From Halobacteriales archaeon QS_5_68_33 (GTDB lineage Archaea; Halobacteriota; Halobacteria; Halobacteriales; Haloarculaceae): a stretch of DNA of 63,490 nucleotides. Under the pieces are notes generated by a model that ran no database searches, was not told the origin of the DNA, and worked only from the letters and a program-made list of their open reading frames with translations. Location of the stretch: the NCBI GenBank assembly GCA_003023785.1, contig PXRS01000009.1, positions 1 to 63,490 on the forward strand, read 5' to 3'. Shown piece after piece: positions 32,882 to 41,183 of the stretch. Numbering within the stretch: the first letter of the stretch is position 1; each line of letters begins with the position of its first letter. The position numbers were made by a program, and so were the translations under genes.

Positions 32882-35584
32882 CTACCAGGTGAGCCCCTCG
32901 TAGACGAGGCCCTCGCGACGGGAGACGATGTGACGACCGTCCACGACGACCGGGTCGGCCATCCGGTCGAACTCGTCGTCGAGGGCGGCGAACTCGTCCC
33001 AGTCGGTGACGACGAGCGCCGCGACGGCGCCGTCGAGCGCTTCCCCGGGCGAGGCGGCGTACTCGACCTCGGGGAACCGCTCGCGCATCTCCGCGGTCGC
33101 GACCGGGTCATAGCCCACCACGGCTGCGTCGCGTTCCTGCAGGCCCTCGATGACGGGGATGGCCCGCGAGTTGCGCACGTCGTCGGTGCCGGGCTTGAAC
33201 GAGAGGCCCAGCACCGCGACGCGCTCGCCCGCGACGTCGGCGTGCTCGTCTAAGAGCGCGAGCAGCCGGCGGGGCTGTTTCTCGTTGACCGCGAGGACGG
33301 CGTCGAGCAGCGAGGGGTCGTAGTCGGCATCGCGCCCGGCGGCGGCGAACGCCGCGACGTCCTTCGGGAAGCAGTTGTGAACGACCAGACCATCGGTCGT
33401 CACGAACGTGTGGTTGTTCTCGACTTCCAGCGAGTACACGTCGACTCCGCCGTCTTCGACCCCGATATCGTTGACTTCGACGGTCGTGAACGTACCTCCG
33501 TCCGTGTATCCGAGCGGTCCACACTCCTTGTCGTAGGCGTCGAGTCTGTCCCGTATCTTCTCCCGTTCCTCCGAGAGGAACATCTCGTCCAGCATGGCGA
33601 TCTGGCGTTTCGAACTGACACGCAGGAAGTGGGCCGGCACCGTCGATTTCGTGGATCGTGACGTCTTGTAACTGGGAACGATACCGAGACTGTGCAGGAG
33701 GAACTGCATCCCCTGGATCAGGTCCTCGCTCACCGACCCGTAATCGTACACGACGGCGTTCGAGTGGTTCGTGTATTCGATGTATCCGTCACCACGGAAT
33801 AGACCTGACAGGAGCGCCTTCTTGTTCTCTCGTGGCTCCTGATGTGCGAGGTCCGGGACCCGCGCCGAGTAGGACCCGGTTCCGCATCCGAGCCATTCCA
33901 GAAAGCAAGCAAGCACCCGACTCGACACCTCGATCTGTGTGCTCGTCTCCTTGGTCTCCGTTCTGTACCGGATCCCGAGACGATCGAGGTACGACTCCAC
34001 ATCCGAGACGTAGGCCCCCTCGTCGGTCGGGTGGAAACTCAGGAACACCCGCTTTCGAGTGGTCGACCCGTGTCCGGAGTCGTCGTCGTTGATGTGCCCC
34101 TCGCTCAGATAGTATCCGATGAACCGCCAGAACGACTCGTCGGCCGAGATTATCGCAGGAACGTAGGTCTGTCCTCCGCCCTTGGTCGAATAGATCGCTA
34201 CGTCCGCTCTCTCTATCGGCAGTGAGTCTTCCGCTTCGAGGAACGCGTCGAGCGTGAGGTAGTTACCGCGAACGAACTCGTGTCGCTTGTCGTAACTGAA
34301 CTGCCGGTCGTATTCGGCCAATACTTCCCTGAACCGGTCTTTGACGGTTTCGAGGTCGAACGATGGTTTGAGATACACGTTCCCGTTTTCGAATTCGTCC
34401 GCCGAACGGACGAGTTCGATGAGGTCGAAGCTCTCAGCGGGGTCTGAAGGGATGTCCGTTCCGACCGGCAAGGTGTCGCCCTCGGCGAGTTCCTCGGCAA
34501 GACGAATGGTCAGTTCGCCGTCCTCGACGGTCACCATCGGGTGGTCTTCCGTTACGGTGACTTCCTTGTTCATCCGCGTTCCGACAGTGTACAGGTCACC
34601 TTCGTACGAGCGTCGAGTCGCGGCAGTGACCGGTTCGAAAGTAAACTCGCCGTTTTCGCCACAGCTCAGGACGGATACGTCATCGAGTTCCCCCTCGGTA
34701 GCGTATCGGTCGTAGAACGCTTCGAGGGTCAGGAGTTCGGTCCCCTCGCCGTCTTTCGCCATCACCCGCTGGTCGCCGGTCAGACACGACCCTCCGAACC
34801 CCACCCCGCTGTCGAGGAAGGCCCGCTGGATCCGCTCGTCCAGGCCGACGGCGTCGGCTACCTCGTAGGCGTCGACGCCGTACTCCTTGCAGACGTTGCC
34901 GATCTCGTTCATCGCCGATACCTTCGTCGCGAGCAGGCAGTTGTTGGCGTACTTGATCGCCTCGGCCTCGCGGATGCCGGTCTCGACGACGTCCGTCTCG
35001 ACGCGCTCGACCAGCGGGTCGAACACCGCTCGCATCGTCTCGCGCATCGGGTCGCTCTCGGCGCCCAGCACGATCTTGTCCGGGTGCTGGAAGTCCGAAA
35101 CCGCGGACCCCTCGCGCAGGAACTCGGGGTTCATGCCGAACTCGACGCCCTCGCCGACGGTCGTGCCGGCGGCCTCGGCGACCAGCGGCGCGACCACGTC
35201 CTCGGTCGTGCCGGGGACGACCGTGCTCTTGACGACGACCCGGTGGTACTCCTCGTCGGCGATGGCCTCCCCGAGCATGGTCGCAGCCGACTCGACGGCC
35301 GCGGTGTCGAGAGATCCGTCCTCGTTCGAGGGCGTCTGGAGGGCCATGAACGTCACGTCGGTCGCGGGGACGGCGCCGTAGTCGGTCGTCGCGGTCAGGT
35401 TCTCGCCGGCATGGGTCGCGACCAGGTCCGCGAGACCGGGTTCGTGGATCGGCGCCTCGCCCGCGTTCAGGGCGGCAACGATGTCCTCGTCGATGTCGAC
35501 GGCAGTCACGTCGTGGCCCAGGTCGGCGAAACACGCCGCGACCGTGGTCCCGACGTAGCCGCTCCCGAGAACGCTGATATCCAT
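32882..35584 (-). CDS. UDP-glucose/UDP-sugar 6-dehydrogenase precursor with intein
   Basis: A 900-residue precursor. Extein residues 1-266 and 738-900 join into a 429-residue UDP-sugar dehydrogenase, which oxidises UDP-glucose (or a related sugar) twice to the uronate for glycans. Motifs are NAD loop GSGYVG (7-12), FLREGSAVSDF, KYANNCLLATK, and the active site GVGFGGS/CFPKD. Residues 267-737 are an intein inserted directly before the catalytic Cys, so the enzyme is inactive until splicing. C-extein motif SFKPGTDDVRNSRA is intact. ATG 35584 is preferred over a longer frame. Upstream on the same strand is a sugar epimerase gene, suggesting a surface glycan pathway (AglM-like role). Confidence 0.93.
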   Translation of the reverse strand: MDISVLGSGYVGTTVAACFADLGHDVTAVDIDEDIVAALNAGEAPIHEPGLADLVATHAGENLTATTDYGAVPATDVTFMALQTPSNEDGSLDTAAVESAATMLGEAIADEEYHRVVVKSTVVPGTTEDVVAPLVAEAAGTTVGEGVEFGMNPEFLREGSAVSDFQHPDKIVLGAESDPMRETMRAVFDPLVERVETDVVETGIREAEAIKYANNCLLATKVSAMNEIGNVCKEYGVDAYEVADAVGLDERIQRAFLDSGVGFGGSCLTGDQRVMAKDGEGTELLTLEAFYDRYATEGELDDVSVLSCGENGEFTFEPVTAATRRSYEGDLYTVGTRMNKEVTVTEDHPMVTVEDGELTIRLAEELAEGDTLPVGTDIPSDPAESFDLIELVRSADEFENGNVYLKPSFDLETVKDRFREVLAEYDRQFSYDKRHEFVRGNYLTLDAFLEAEDSLPIERADVAIYSTKGGGQTYVPAIISADESFWRFIGYYLSEGHINDDDSGHGSTTRKRVFLSFHPTDEGAYVSDVESYLDRLGIRYRTETKETSTQIEVSSRVLACFLEWLGCGTGSYSARVPDLAHQEPRENKKALLSGLFRGDGYIEYTNHSNAVVYDYGSVSEDLIQGMQFLLHSLGIVPSYKTSRSTKSTVPAHFLRVSSKRQIAMLDEMFLSEEREKIRDRLDAYDKECGPLGYTDGGTFTTVEVNDIGVEDGGVDVYSLEVENNHTFVTTDGLVVHNCFPKDVAAFAAAGRDADYDPSLLDAVLAVNEKQPRRLLALLDEHADVAGERVAVLGLSFKPGTDDVRNSRAIPVIEGLQERDAAVVGYDPVATAEMRERFPEVEYAASPGEALDGAVAALVVTDWDEFAALDDEFDRMADPVVVDGRHIVSRREGLVYEGLTW
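33374..34786 (-). other. Intein with LAGLIDADG homing endonuclease
   Basis: A 471-residue intein. It begins with Cys1 (CLTGDQRVMA) and ends VVHN followed by extein Cys. The block B T345-H348 (TVTEDH) and the block F/G tail (VYSLEVENNHTFVTTDGLVVHN) are present, so splicing should work. Two endonuclease motifs are seen: FIGYYLSEG (about 488-496) and LSGLFRGDGYI (about 592-602), each with an acidic residue. Codon use is less GC-rich than the extein, consistent with separate mobility. Confidence 0.94.
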
Positions 35585-35652
35585 ACCCGAGAGTCGCCGC
35601 TGGCGCCCATCAACGTTGTGGTGGCCGGGAGACGGCGTCCGCCGCCGGCTTC

Positions 35653-35766
35653 TCATACTGTCGGACACAAGTAATGCCACCGTTTGGTGGTGATTCCGGG
35701 GTCTTTGAGACGTCACGTTCCCGAACGTCGGAGAGCACGTTCCTGTACTCGTGTCCGACAGTATCA
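35653..35766. repeat. Family C palindromic element, copy 2
   Basis: Core 35656-35763 has arms TACTGTCGGACACAAGTA and TACTCGTGTCCGACAGTA with one mismatch. TCA flanks both sides (35653-35655, 35764-35766). The right TCA is the stop codon of the epimerase gene on the minus strand. Confidence 0.9.
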
Positions 35767-36747
35767 CCCGCCGCGGACGAGCGGTTCGTACCAGTCGCGG
35801 TTCTCGCGGTACCAGTCGATGAACTCGCGGACGCCCTCGCGGACGGTTCGGGAGGGTTCGTACCCCAGCAGGTCGTTCGCCTTCTCGATGTCGGCGTGGG
35901 TGTGGTCGGCGTCGATGTCGTAGCCCTCGGTGTACTGGATCTCCAGGTCCGGCGCGAGTTCATCCCGGACGAGTTCGGCCAGTTCCTGGATGGAGATCCG
36001 GTCGGTACTGCCGACGTTCAGCGCCTCGCCGTCGGCGGCGTCCGTCGACAGGAGCGTCCGGTTGACGGCGACGACGTCTCCGACGTCGGTGAAATCGCGG
36101 GTGACCGACCCGTCGCCGTAGACGACCGGCGGGTCGCCGTCGAGACACCGCGAGACGAAGTTCGAGATGGCCATGCCCGGCCGCATCCGCGGGCCGTACA
36201 CGGTGAAATACCGGAGCGCGACGGCCGGCACGCCGTACTGGTCGGCGTAGACCATCGCGTAGCGCTCGCCGGCCAGTTTCGAGGCGCCGTACGGGCTGAC
36301 CGGCGTCGTCGGGTGCTCTTCGTGGTAGGGCAACGAGCGCGGTTTTCCGTACACCGAGGAGGAACTCGCGAAGACGAACCGCTCCAGGTCGGTGTCGGCC
36401 GCCGCCTCCAGCAGGTTGAGCGTCCCGTCGACGTTCACCTCGTGGTACTTCCGGACGGCGTAATCGGTCCGGACGCCCGCCTGCGCGGCGTGGTGATGGA
36501 CGCAGTCGGCTCCGGTGACGAGTTCGGCCGCCAGTTCCCGGTCGCGGACATCGCCCTCGACGACCCGGCAGGACCCGTCGCTCCCGGCGGCCGCGGCCCG
36601 CACGGCGTCGACGTTGCGCTCCTTCAGCCCGACGTCGTAGTAGGGGTCGAAGTTGTCGAGGACGACGACGTCGTGCCCCGCGCGGGCGAACGTCTCGGCG
36701 AGGTGCCCGCCGATGAAGCCGGCACCGCCCGTGACGAGGATCTCCAT
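35764..36747 (-). CDS. NAD-dependent sugar epimerase/dehydratase (UDP-glucose 4-epimerase-like)
   Basis: A 327-residue extended SDR. The NAD motif is GGAGFIGGHL; the catalytic triad is Ser in FASSSSVYG and Tyr-Lys in YGASKLAGE. The substrate region is RYFTVYGPRMRPGMAI. It interconverts or dehydrates nucleotide sugars; UDP-glucose/galacturonate 4-epimerase is most likely next to a UDP-sugar dehydrogenase. A TATA-like TTTTTATGA about 25 bases upstream supports ATG 36747. The TGA stop coincides with the target triplet of a palindromic element. Confidence 0.9.
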   Translation of the reverse strand: MEILVTGGAGFIGGHLAETFARAGHDVVVLDNFDPYYDVGLKERNVDAVRAAAAGSDGSCRVVEGDVRDRELAAELVTGADCVHHHAAQAGVRTDYAVRKYHEVNVDGTLNLLEAAADTDLERFVFASSSSVYGKPRSLPYHEEHPTTPVSPYGASKLAGERYAMVYADQYGVPAVALRYFTVYGPRMRPGMAISNFVSRCLDGDPPVVYGDGSVTRDFTDVGDVVAVNRTLLSTDAADGEALNVGSTDRISIQELAELVRDELAPDLEIQYTEGYDIDADHTHADIEKANDLLGYEPSRTVREGVREFIDWYRENRDWYEPLVRGG

Positions 36748-36779
36748 ACCGACCACCAGACCGCTCTGTCATAAAAATG

Positions 36780-36845
36780 GTCACGGTTCGGACTGGCACC
36801 CCGACCGGTTCGACGACATCCGGAACTGGGCCCGGGAACGTATCG
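36780..36845. repeat. Degraded family A element
   Basis: Only the inner block (CCGACCGGTTCGACGACATCCGG) and traces of the ends (TCACGGTTCGGA, GAACGTATC) remain. It lies in the divergent promoter region between the epimerase and copper lipoprotein genes. Confidence 0.5.
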
Positions 36846-36881
36846 GAATACTGAACTCAGTGCGGTGCTAACGGCCGACAA

Positions 36882-37517
36882 ATGGACGAACGCCGACGAC
36901 GGGTGCTCCGGGCGACCGGACTGGCACTGGCGACTGGCCTCGCCGGCTGTGGCGGCGACGGCGATGCGAACACCGACGGCGAACCGGGAGACGGCGAAGC
37001 CGGGGATACGCCGAGCCCGACGGGGACGGCGTCGCCCACGGCGACGGAACCCGACGACTCGACGCCGACGGCGACCGATGGCGGCGGGAACTCGACGACG
37101 CCGACACCTGCGCCGACCGAATCCGGGGCCGACCCGACGCCCACCCCGACGCCGGGTGGCGCGGTCGACCTTGTCATCGAAAGCGAGGGGTTCTCGGCCT
37201 GGGTCCTGGCCGAGGACGAGAGCGGCGAGGTGGCGCCGACCGACGAGTCCAACCCGACGATGACCTTCGGGGTGGGGACTAGGTACGCCGTCGAGAACAA
37301 CGGGTGGGACACCCACCCGTTCGCGCTCCGCGCGGCCGACGACTCGCCGCTGCTTTCCCAGTCGGCCGACGGTTCCTACGAGGACGACGACGCCGTCGAC
37401 TGGGTCGACGACGGCGGGACGTTCGCGTTCACGATGACCGACGACCTCGCCGCCGACCTGAACCATTACATCTGCACCGTCCACAGCTCGATGCGCGGCG
37501 AGGCCGAAGCGAACTGA
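36882..37517 (+). CDS. Halocyanin-like blue copper lipoprotein
   Basis: A 211-residue exported lipoprotein. The N-terminus has a twin-arginine-like RRRRVLRATGLALATGLAGC signal with lipobox. A long Thr/Pro/Asp/Gly linker (residues about 25-90) follows, then a cupredoxin domain. Type I copper ligands are the His of NNGWDTHPFAL and the Cys, His and Met of YICTVHSSMRG. It probably carries electrons on the outer face of the membrane. Single gene, ATG 36882. Confidence 0.88.
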   Translation: MDERRRRVLRATGLALATGLAGCGGDGDANTDGEPGDGEAGDTPSPTGTASPTATEPDDSTPTATDGGGNSTTPTPAPTESGADPTPTPTPGGAVDLVIESEGFSAWVLAEDESGEVAPTDESNPTMTFGVGTRYAVENNGWDTHPFALRAADDSPLLSQSADGSYEDDDAVDWVDDGGTFAFTMTDDLAADLNHYICTVHSSMRGEAEAN

Positions 37518-37581
37518 CCGACCGTTTCTCGCCGCTTCCCCTGCAACCAGTGCACGATGGAGCGATTCGCGAACAGCTCTC

Positions 37582-37664
37582 TGATACAGTCGGTTGTAAT
37601 CAGTTCCGGATCTCGTCGAACCGGTCGGGGAAATACCGGTAGATCGTGACAACCGACCGTATGA
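37582..37664. repeat. Palindromic element, family A
   Basis: Core 37585-37661, arms TACAGTCGGTTGT and ACAACCGACCGTA (one mismatch), with TGA on both flanks. It lies 64 bases after the copper lipoprotein stop and about 100 bases before the nicotinate phosphoribosyltransferase gene. Confidence 0.9.
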
Positions 37665-37765
37665 TACGCCGACCGCGGGATCGAGAACCCGCCGACTGCC
37701 CGCAGGAGTCCCTCTCCCCGCACCGGAGAGCACGGTTTTTCCCGTTCGCTGTCGAACGACCGAAC

Positions 37766-38917
37766 ATGGACTTCGACATCGTCTCACCGACGGCGATACG
37801 GGAGGGGCGCGCGACAGACGCGTACTTCGACCGGACGGTCGAGGCGCTGGAACACGCCGGCAAGAACCCCCGCGTCGTCGCGGAGGTGACCGCCGACCAG
37901 TTCCCCACTGGCGAGTGGTCGGTCTTCGCCGGCGTGAGAGACGCCGCAGCGTTGCTGGAGGACCATCCGGTCGACGCCGACGCGCTCCGCGAGGGGCAAC
38001 TGTTCGACGGCGGTCCAGTCATGCGCATCGAGGGCGCCTATCTCGACTTCTGCCGGTTCGAGACGGCGCTGCTGGGCTTTCTCTCCCACCCGACGGGCGT
38101 GGCGTCGCGGGCGCTGGAGGCTCGTCTCGCGGCGCCGGACTCGCCCGTATTGAGTTTCGGGTCGCGCCACGTCCACCCATCGCTGGGCGCGATGGTCGAG
38201 CGGTCGGCACTCGTCGGCGGGCTGGACGGCATCTCGAACGTCGCGGGCGGCGAGATCCTCGGCGTCGAGGCCGGCGGAACGATGCCCCACGCGCTGGTCA
38301 TCTGTTTCGGCCGCGGCGAGCAGGAAGCGGCCTGGCGGGCCTTCGACGAGGCGGTCGACCCAGACGTGCCCCGGGTCGCGCTCTGTGACACCTACAGCGA
38401 CGAGGTGGACGAGAGCCTCCGGGCGGCCGAGACCGTCGAGAACCTGGACTCGGTGCGCCTGGACACAACCGGGTCGCGGCGGGGCGATTTCAGACACATC
38501 GTCAGGGAGGTTCGCTGGTCGCTGGAGGCCGCCGGCCACGGAGATGTCGGCGTCTTCGTCAGCGGCGGCCTCGGCCCCGAGGAATTACACGAACTGCGCG
38601 ACGTCGCCGACGGCTTCGGCGTCGGGGGGTACGTCAGCAACGCCGACCCGCTGGACTTCGCGCTGGATATCGTCGAGGTCGATGGCGAACCCGCGGCCAA
38701 GCGGGGCAAACTCACGGGCACGAAGGAAGTCTACCGGACCGACGACGGCGGGCATCACGTCGGCCTCGCGGCGAACGACGGTCCCGCGGACGGCGAGGCG
38801 CTGCTCGAACCGCTGGTCCGCGACGGCGAGGTCGTCCGGGAGTTTGACCTCGACGCGGCCAGCGAGCGGGCGCTGGCCGACGCCGCGGCCGCCGGGTTGA
38901 ACGACCGACGGGCTTAA
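37766..38917 (+). CDS. pncB: Nicotinate phosphoribosyltransferase family protein
   Basis: A 383-residue phosphoribosyltransferase that forms nicotinate mononucleotide in NAD salvage. Recognisable pieces are the early TDAYFDRTVEAL, SFGSRHVHPSLGAMVERSALVGGLDGISN, the phosphate-binding LDTTGSRRGDFR, and FVSGGLGPEELHEL. ATG 37766 begins at the conserved N-terminus (MDFDIVSPTAIREGRATDAY). The next downstream feature is RNase P RNA. Confidence 0.88.
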   Translation: MDFDIVSPTAIREGRATDAYFDRTVEALEHAGKNPRVVAEVTADQFPTGEWSVFAGVRDAAALLEDHPVDADALREGQLFDGGPVMRIEGAYLDFCRFETALLGFLSHPTGVASRALEARLAAPDSPVLSFGSRHVHPSLGAMVERSALVGGLDGISNVAGGEILGVEAGGTMPHALVICFGRGEQEAAWRAFDEAVDPDVPRVALCDTYSDEVDESLRAAETVENLDSVRLDTTGSRRGDFRHIVREVRWSLEAAGHGDVGVFVSGGLGPEELHELRDVADGFGVGGYVSNADPLDFALDIVEVDGEPAAKRGKLTGTKEVYRTDDGGHHVGLAANDGPADGEALLEPLVRDGEVVREFDLDAASERALADAAAAGLNDRRA

Positions 38918-38929
38918 TCCCCCCAGCGA

Positions 38930-39328
38930 CGTAGACCCGGACGGCAGAGGGAGCCCGGCCACCGTGTCCCGGCCCGACGTTCCGATGCCGTCGGGACGCT
39001 CGCAAGGGACATGAGGAAAGTCCCCCCATCGTCCAGGCAGGTGACCGGGTGCAAACCCGGAGCGGGAGACCGCTGGCGCTGGAACAGAAACGAGACCCCT
39101 CTCCCCGACCGATGAGGCGCGCGAACCCCGAGCGAGGCATCCGCCGAAGCGAGGGGGAGTTGACCCGCCGAGGGATAGCGTGGTTCCTACAGGAACCACA
39201 CACGGGAGAGAACGGATGGAACGGCGAATCCTCACCGGTGCAAGCCCGCGCGACAGGTAGCCCGGACGCGGCGCGGGCGCTCAGCCGAATGCCGGCAAAA
39301 CAGAAGGGGGCTTACTCCCCTCAGCCAC
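38930..39328 (+). ncRNA. rnpB: RNase P RNA
   Basis: Catalytic RNA of ribonuclease P, which matures tRNA 5' ends. The universally conserved GAGGAAAGTCC occurs at about 39012-39022 and its P4 partner ACAGAAGGGGGCTTACTCC at about 39299-39317. Between them are GGTGCAAACCCGG, AACAGAAACGAGACC and AATCCTCACCGGTGCAAGCC, all typical. A TATA-like CTTAATCC at about 38913-38920 sets the start near 38940. Ends are approximate. A palindromic element abuts the 3' end. Confidence 0.93.
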
Positions 39329-39329
39329 G

Positions 39330-39412
39330 TTATACGGTCGGTTGTACCGATTTTCGATATTTCGCCGACCGGTTCGACGAGATCCGGAAATGACTGACAA
39401 CCGACCGTATCA
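39330..39412. repeat. Palindromic element, family A, abutting RNase P RNA
   Basis: Core 39333-39409 with TACGGTCGGTTGT and ACAACCGACCGTA arms. Flanks are TTA (left) and TCA (right). It begins within a few bases of the RNase P 3' end, where it could act as terminator or processing signal. Confidence 0.9.
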
Positions 39413-39448
39413 GACATCTACAAGGGGCGTCGAGACGACGGCCCCGGT

Positions 39449-39712
39449 GTGGACCACGAGCGACTGAAAACGGCACTCGAACGGTTCGAGGGGAGCGAGG
39501 AGACGCGCCACGTCGTCGCCCGGCAGGCCCGCGACCTGGCCGACTCGGGGCGCATCGCCGAGGACTTCGGCTACGAACTCGGCGTCGAAGATGTCCTCAG
39601 CGATCTGAAGGACGCCCCGGAGGGCCACACCCTCGCCGAGCGCTGGAACTGGTGGATCGGCTCGCTCGAAACATCCCACGGTGGCTACCACGAGTTCCGC
39701 GTCAGACGCTGA
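39449..39712 (+). CDS. Small acidic hypothetical protein
   Basis: An 87-residue protein beginning at GTG 39449 (DHERLKTALERFEGSEETRHVV). It is mostly helical, with a Trp-rich WNWWIGSLE near the C-terminus. The composition is typical haloarchaeal, but I cannot name a family. It starts 37 bases after the palindromic element. Confidence 0.55.
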   Translation: MDHERLKTALERFEGSEETRHVVARQARDLADSGRIAEDFGYELGVEDVLSDLKDAPEGHTLAERWNWWIGSLETSHGGYHEFRVRR

Positions 39713-39766
39713 CCCGCCACAGACGTCTCTCGGGGCCGTCGAACACGCCGTAGCGGCCACGTCAGG

Positions 39767-39886
39767 TCAGAGCACTTCCAGCCCGTGTTTCTCTCGAGCG
39801 TGGTCGAGCAGTTCCTCCGTCGTTTCGAACTGCTTACCGCAACTGCACACGTGATACGTCGGAGGCTCCTCCTGGCGTGTCGCCAT
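39767..39886 (-). CDS. 39-residue CxC/HxxxxH zinc-finger protein
   Basis: ATG 39886 opens MATRQEEPPTYHVCSCGKQF, then ETTEELLDHAREKHGLEVL and TGA. CSC followed 16 residues later by His and then HGL fits a compact C2H2 zinc finger. A TATA-like AT-rich box (39911-39922) lies 25-36 bases upstream, correct for a leaderless transcript. Very small zinc proteins of this kind are common in haloarchaea; the target is unknown. Confidence 0.7.
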   Translation of the reverse strand: MATRQEEPPTYHVCSCGKQFETTEELLDHAREKHGLEVL

Positions 39887-40086
39887 GTCCGTACCGTCGA
39901 CCCGGAAGGTAATAATTGTTTATGCGGTATGCGCATGGACGACACAGCCCCCGTAGTGACAGACCACGGGCGGAGCAGCGACGAGGGATGGACCGCGCGG
40001 GGCGCGGGAGGAATCCGGTCGCCGGATTCCGGCGACCCGTCGGGGGTACCGGAGGGGTTACGGTCGTGGGGGGTCACCTCCGGGTG

Positions 40087-40661
40087 ATGGCATCCGTGAT
40101 CGTTCTCGGGGAGACGAGGTGACGGTGACGACGGACCGGGACGCCCTGACCGGCACGTACGACGTGCTCGTCGACTACCTGACGGACTCGACGCTGACCG
40201 ACGCGCAACTCGATGCATTGCTCTCCCACGCCGAAGCGGGCGGCGGGTACGTGGGCGTCCACTGCGCCTCGGACCTGACCTCCACGTACGATCCCGACGA
40301 CCTCATCGACTCCCGCGAGGAGCCGTTCCCGGAGCTGCGCGAACTGGTCGGCGGGCACTTCCTGACCCACCCCGAGCAATCCGAGTTCACCGTCGAGATC
40401 ACGGGCGAGCACCCGGTCGTCGCGGGCGTCGCGGACTTCTCCGTGTTCGACGAACCCTACCAGGTCGCGGTCGACGACGACGTGCGAGTGCTGGCCCGGA
40501 TGGACCACCCCGACCTCGATGCGTACCCGGTGGTCTGGACCAACGAGTCCGCGGGCCGGGTCGCCTACGTCTCGCTGGGGCACACCGACGAGGCCTTCGA
40601 AACCGACGCGTTCCGCCGCGTTCTCGGAAACGCCGTCTCCTGGGCCGCCGAGGGGGCCTGA
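40087..40661 (+). pseudogene. Decayed ThuA-domain gene
   Basis: ATG 40087 reads MASVIVLGETR, the usual first strand of ThuA-like (trehalose-utilisation) proteins, then hits TGA. In another frame from GTG 40119 the protein continues VTVTTDRDALTGTYDVLVDYL through GGGYVGVHCASDL, ELRELVGGHF, HPVVAGVADFSVFDE and VAYVSLGHTDEAF. The ~25 residues normally joining these parts are missing, so an internal deletion has also shifted the frame. The 180-residue remainder could still be translated from GTG 40119. Confidence 0.65.
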
Positions 40662-40847
40662 TCCTGTCGGCTGTCGCTTCGTGCGCTCGTCCCGATACAT
40701 TGTGACAGAAGAGTTTCTCGAACCAGTCCTCCGGTGAGCTGATAACTCGTCGGCTTCGTCGCAGGAAGGCGACGACGTGAATGGACCCAGTGGGTCCAGA
40801 ACGAAAGTGCTTTTACTCGGGGAGGGGCAACTCGAAGTGCACGCAGG

Positions 40848-40932
<85 letters not shown>

Positions 40933-41099
40933 CCTCCTGCGCGGGCGACGGTCGCGACCGAGGCGGCAAAACTGCCGAATCACGTGAGCGGAGCGAACGT
41001 GACGCCGACGAGCGCGCTCGTCGGAACTGCACTCACGCAAACTTCCTTTCGGAGCGAGTCGGTGAGCGATGACGCTGTCCTGGGGCGGCTCGCCGGCGT

Positions 41100-41183
41100 T
41101 TATACGGTCGGTTGTAAATCATTTCCGGATTTCGTCGAACCGGTTGACGAAGTACCGGTAAATCGGTACAACCGACCGTATCA
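41100..41183. repeat. Palindromic element, family A, at MFS stop codon
   Basis: Core 41103-41180, arms TACGGTCGGTTGTA and TACAACCGACCGTA. Left flank TTA, right flank TCA; the TCA is the stop codon of the MFS gene on the minus strand. Confidence 0.9.

Noticed and set aside
37646-37765. 40-residue N-terminal extension of nicotinate phosphoribosyltransferase
   Set aside because: It begins inside a palindromic element and lacks conservation-like features; ATG 37766 starts the known fold.
41005-41024. 20-bp perfect palindrome after tRNA-Leu as a mobile element
   Set aside because: A CCGACGAGCG/CGCTCGTCGG palindrome exists, but it has no other copies in the window and no flanking duplication; it may be a simple terminator or chance in GC-rich DNA.
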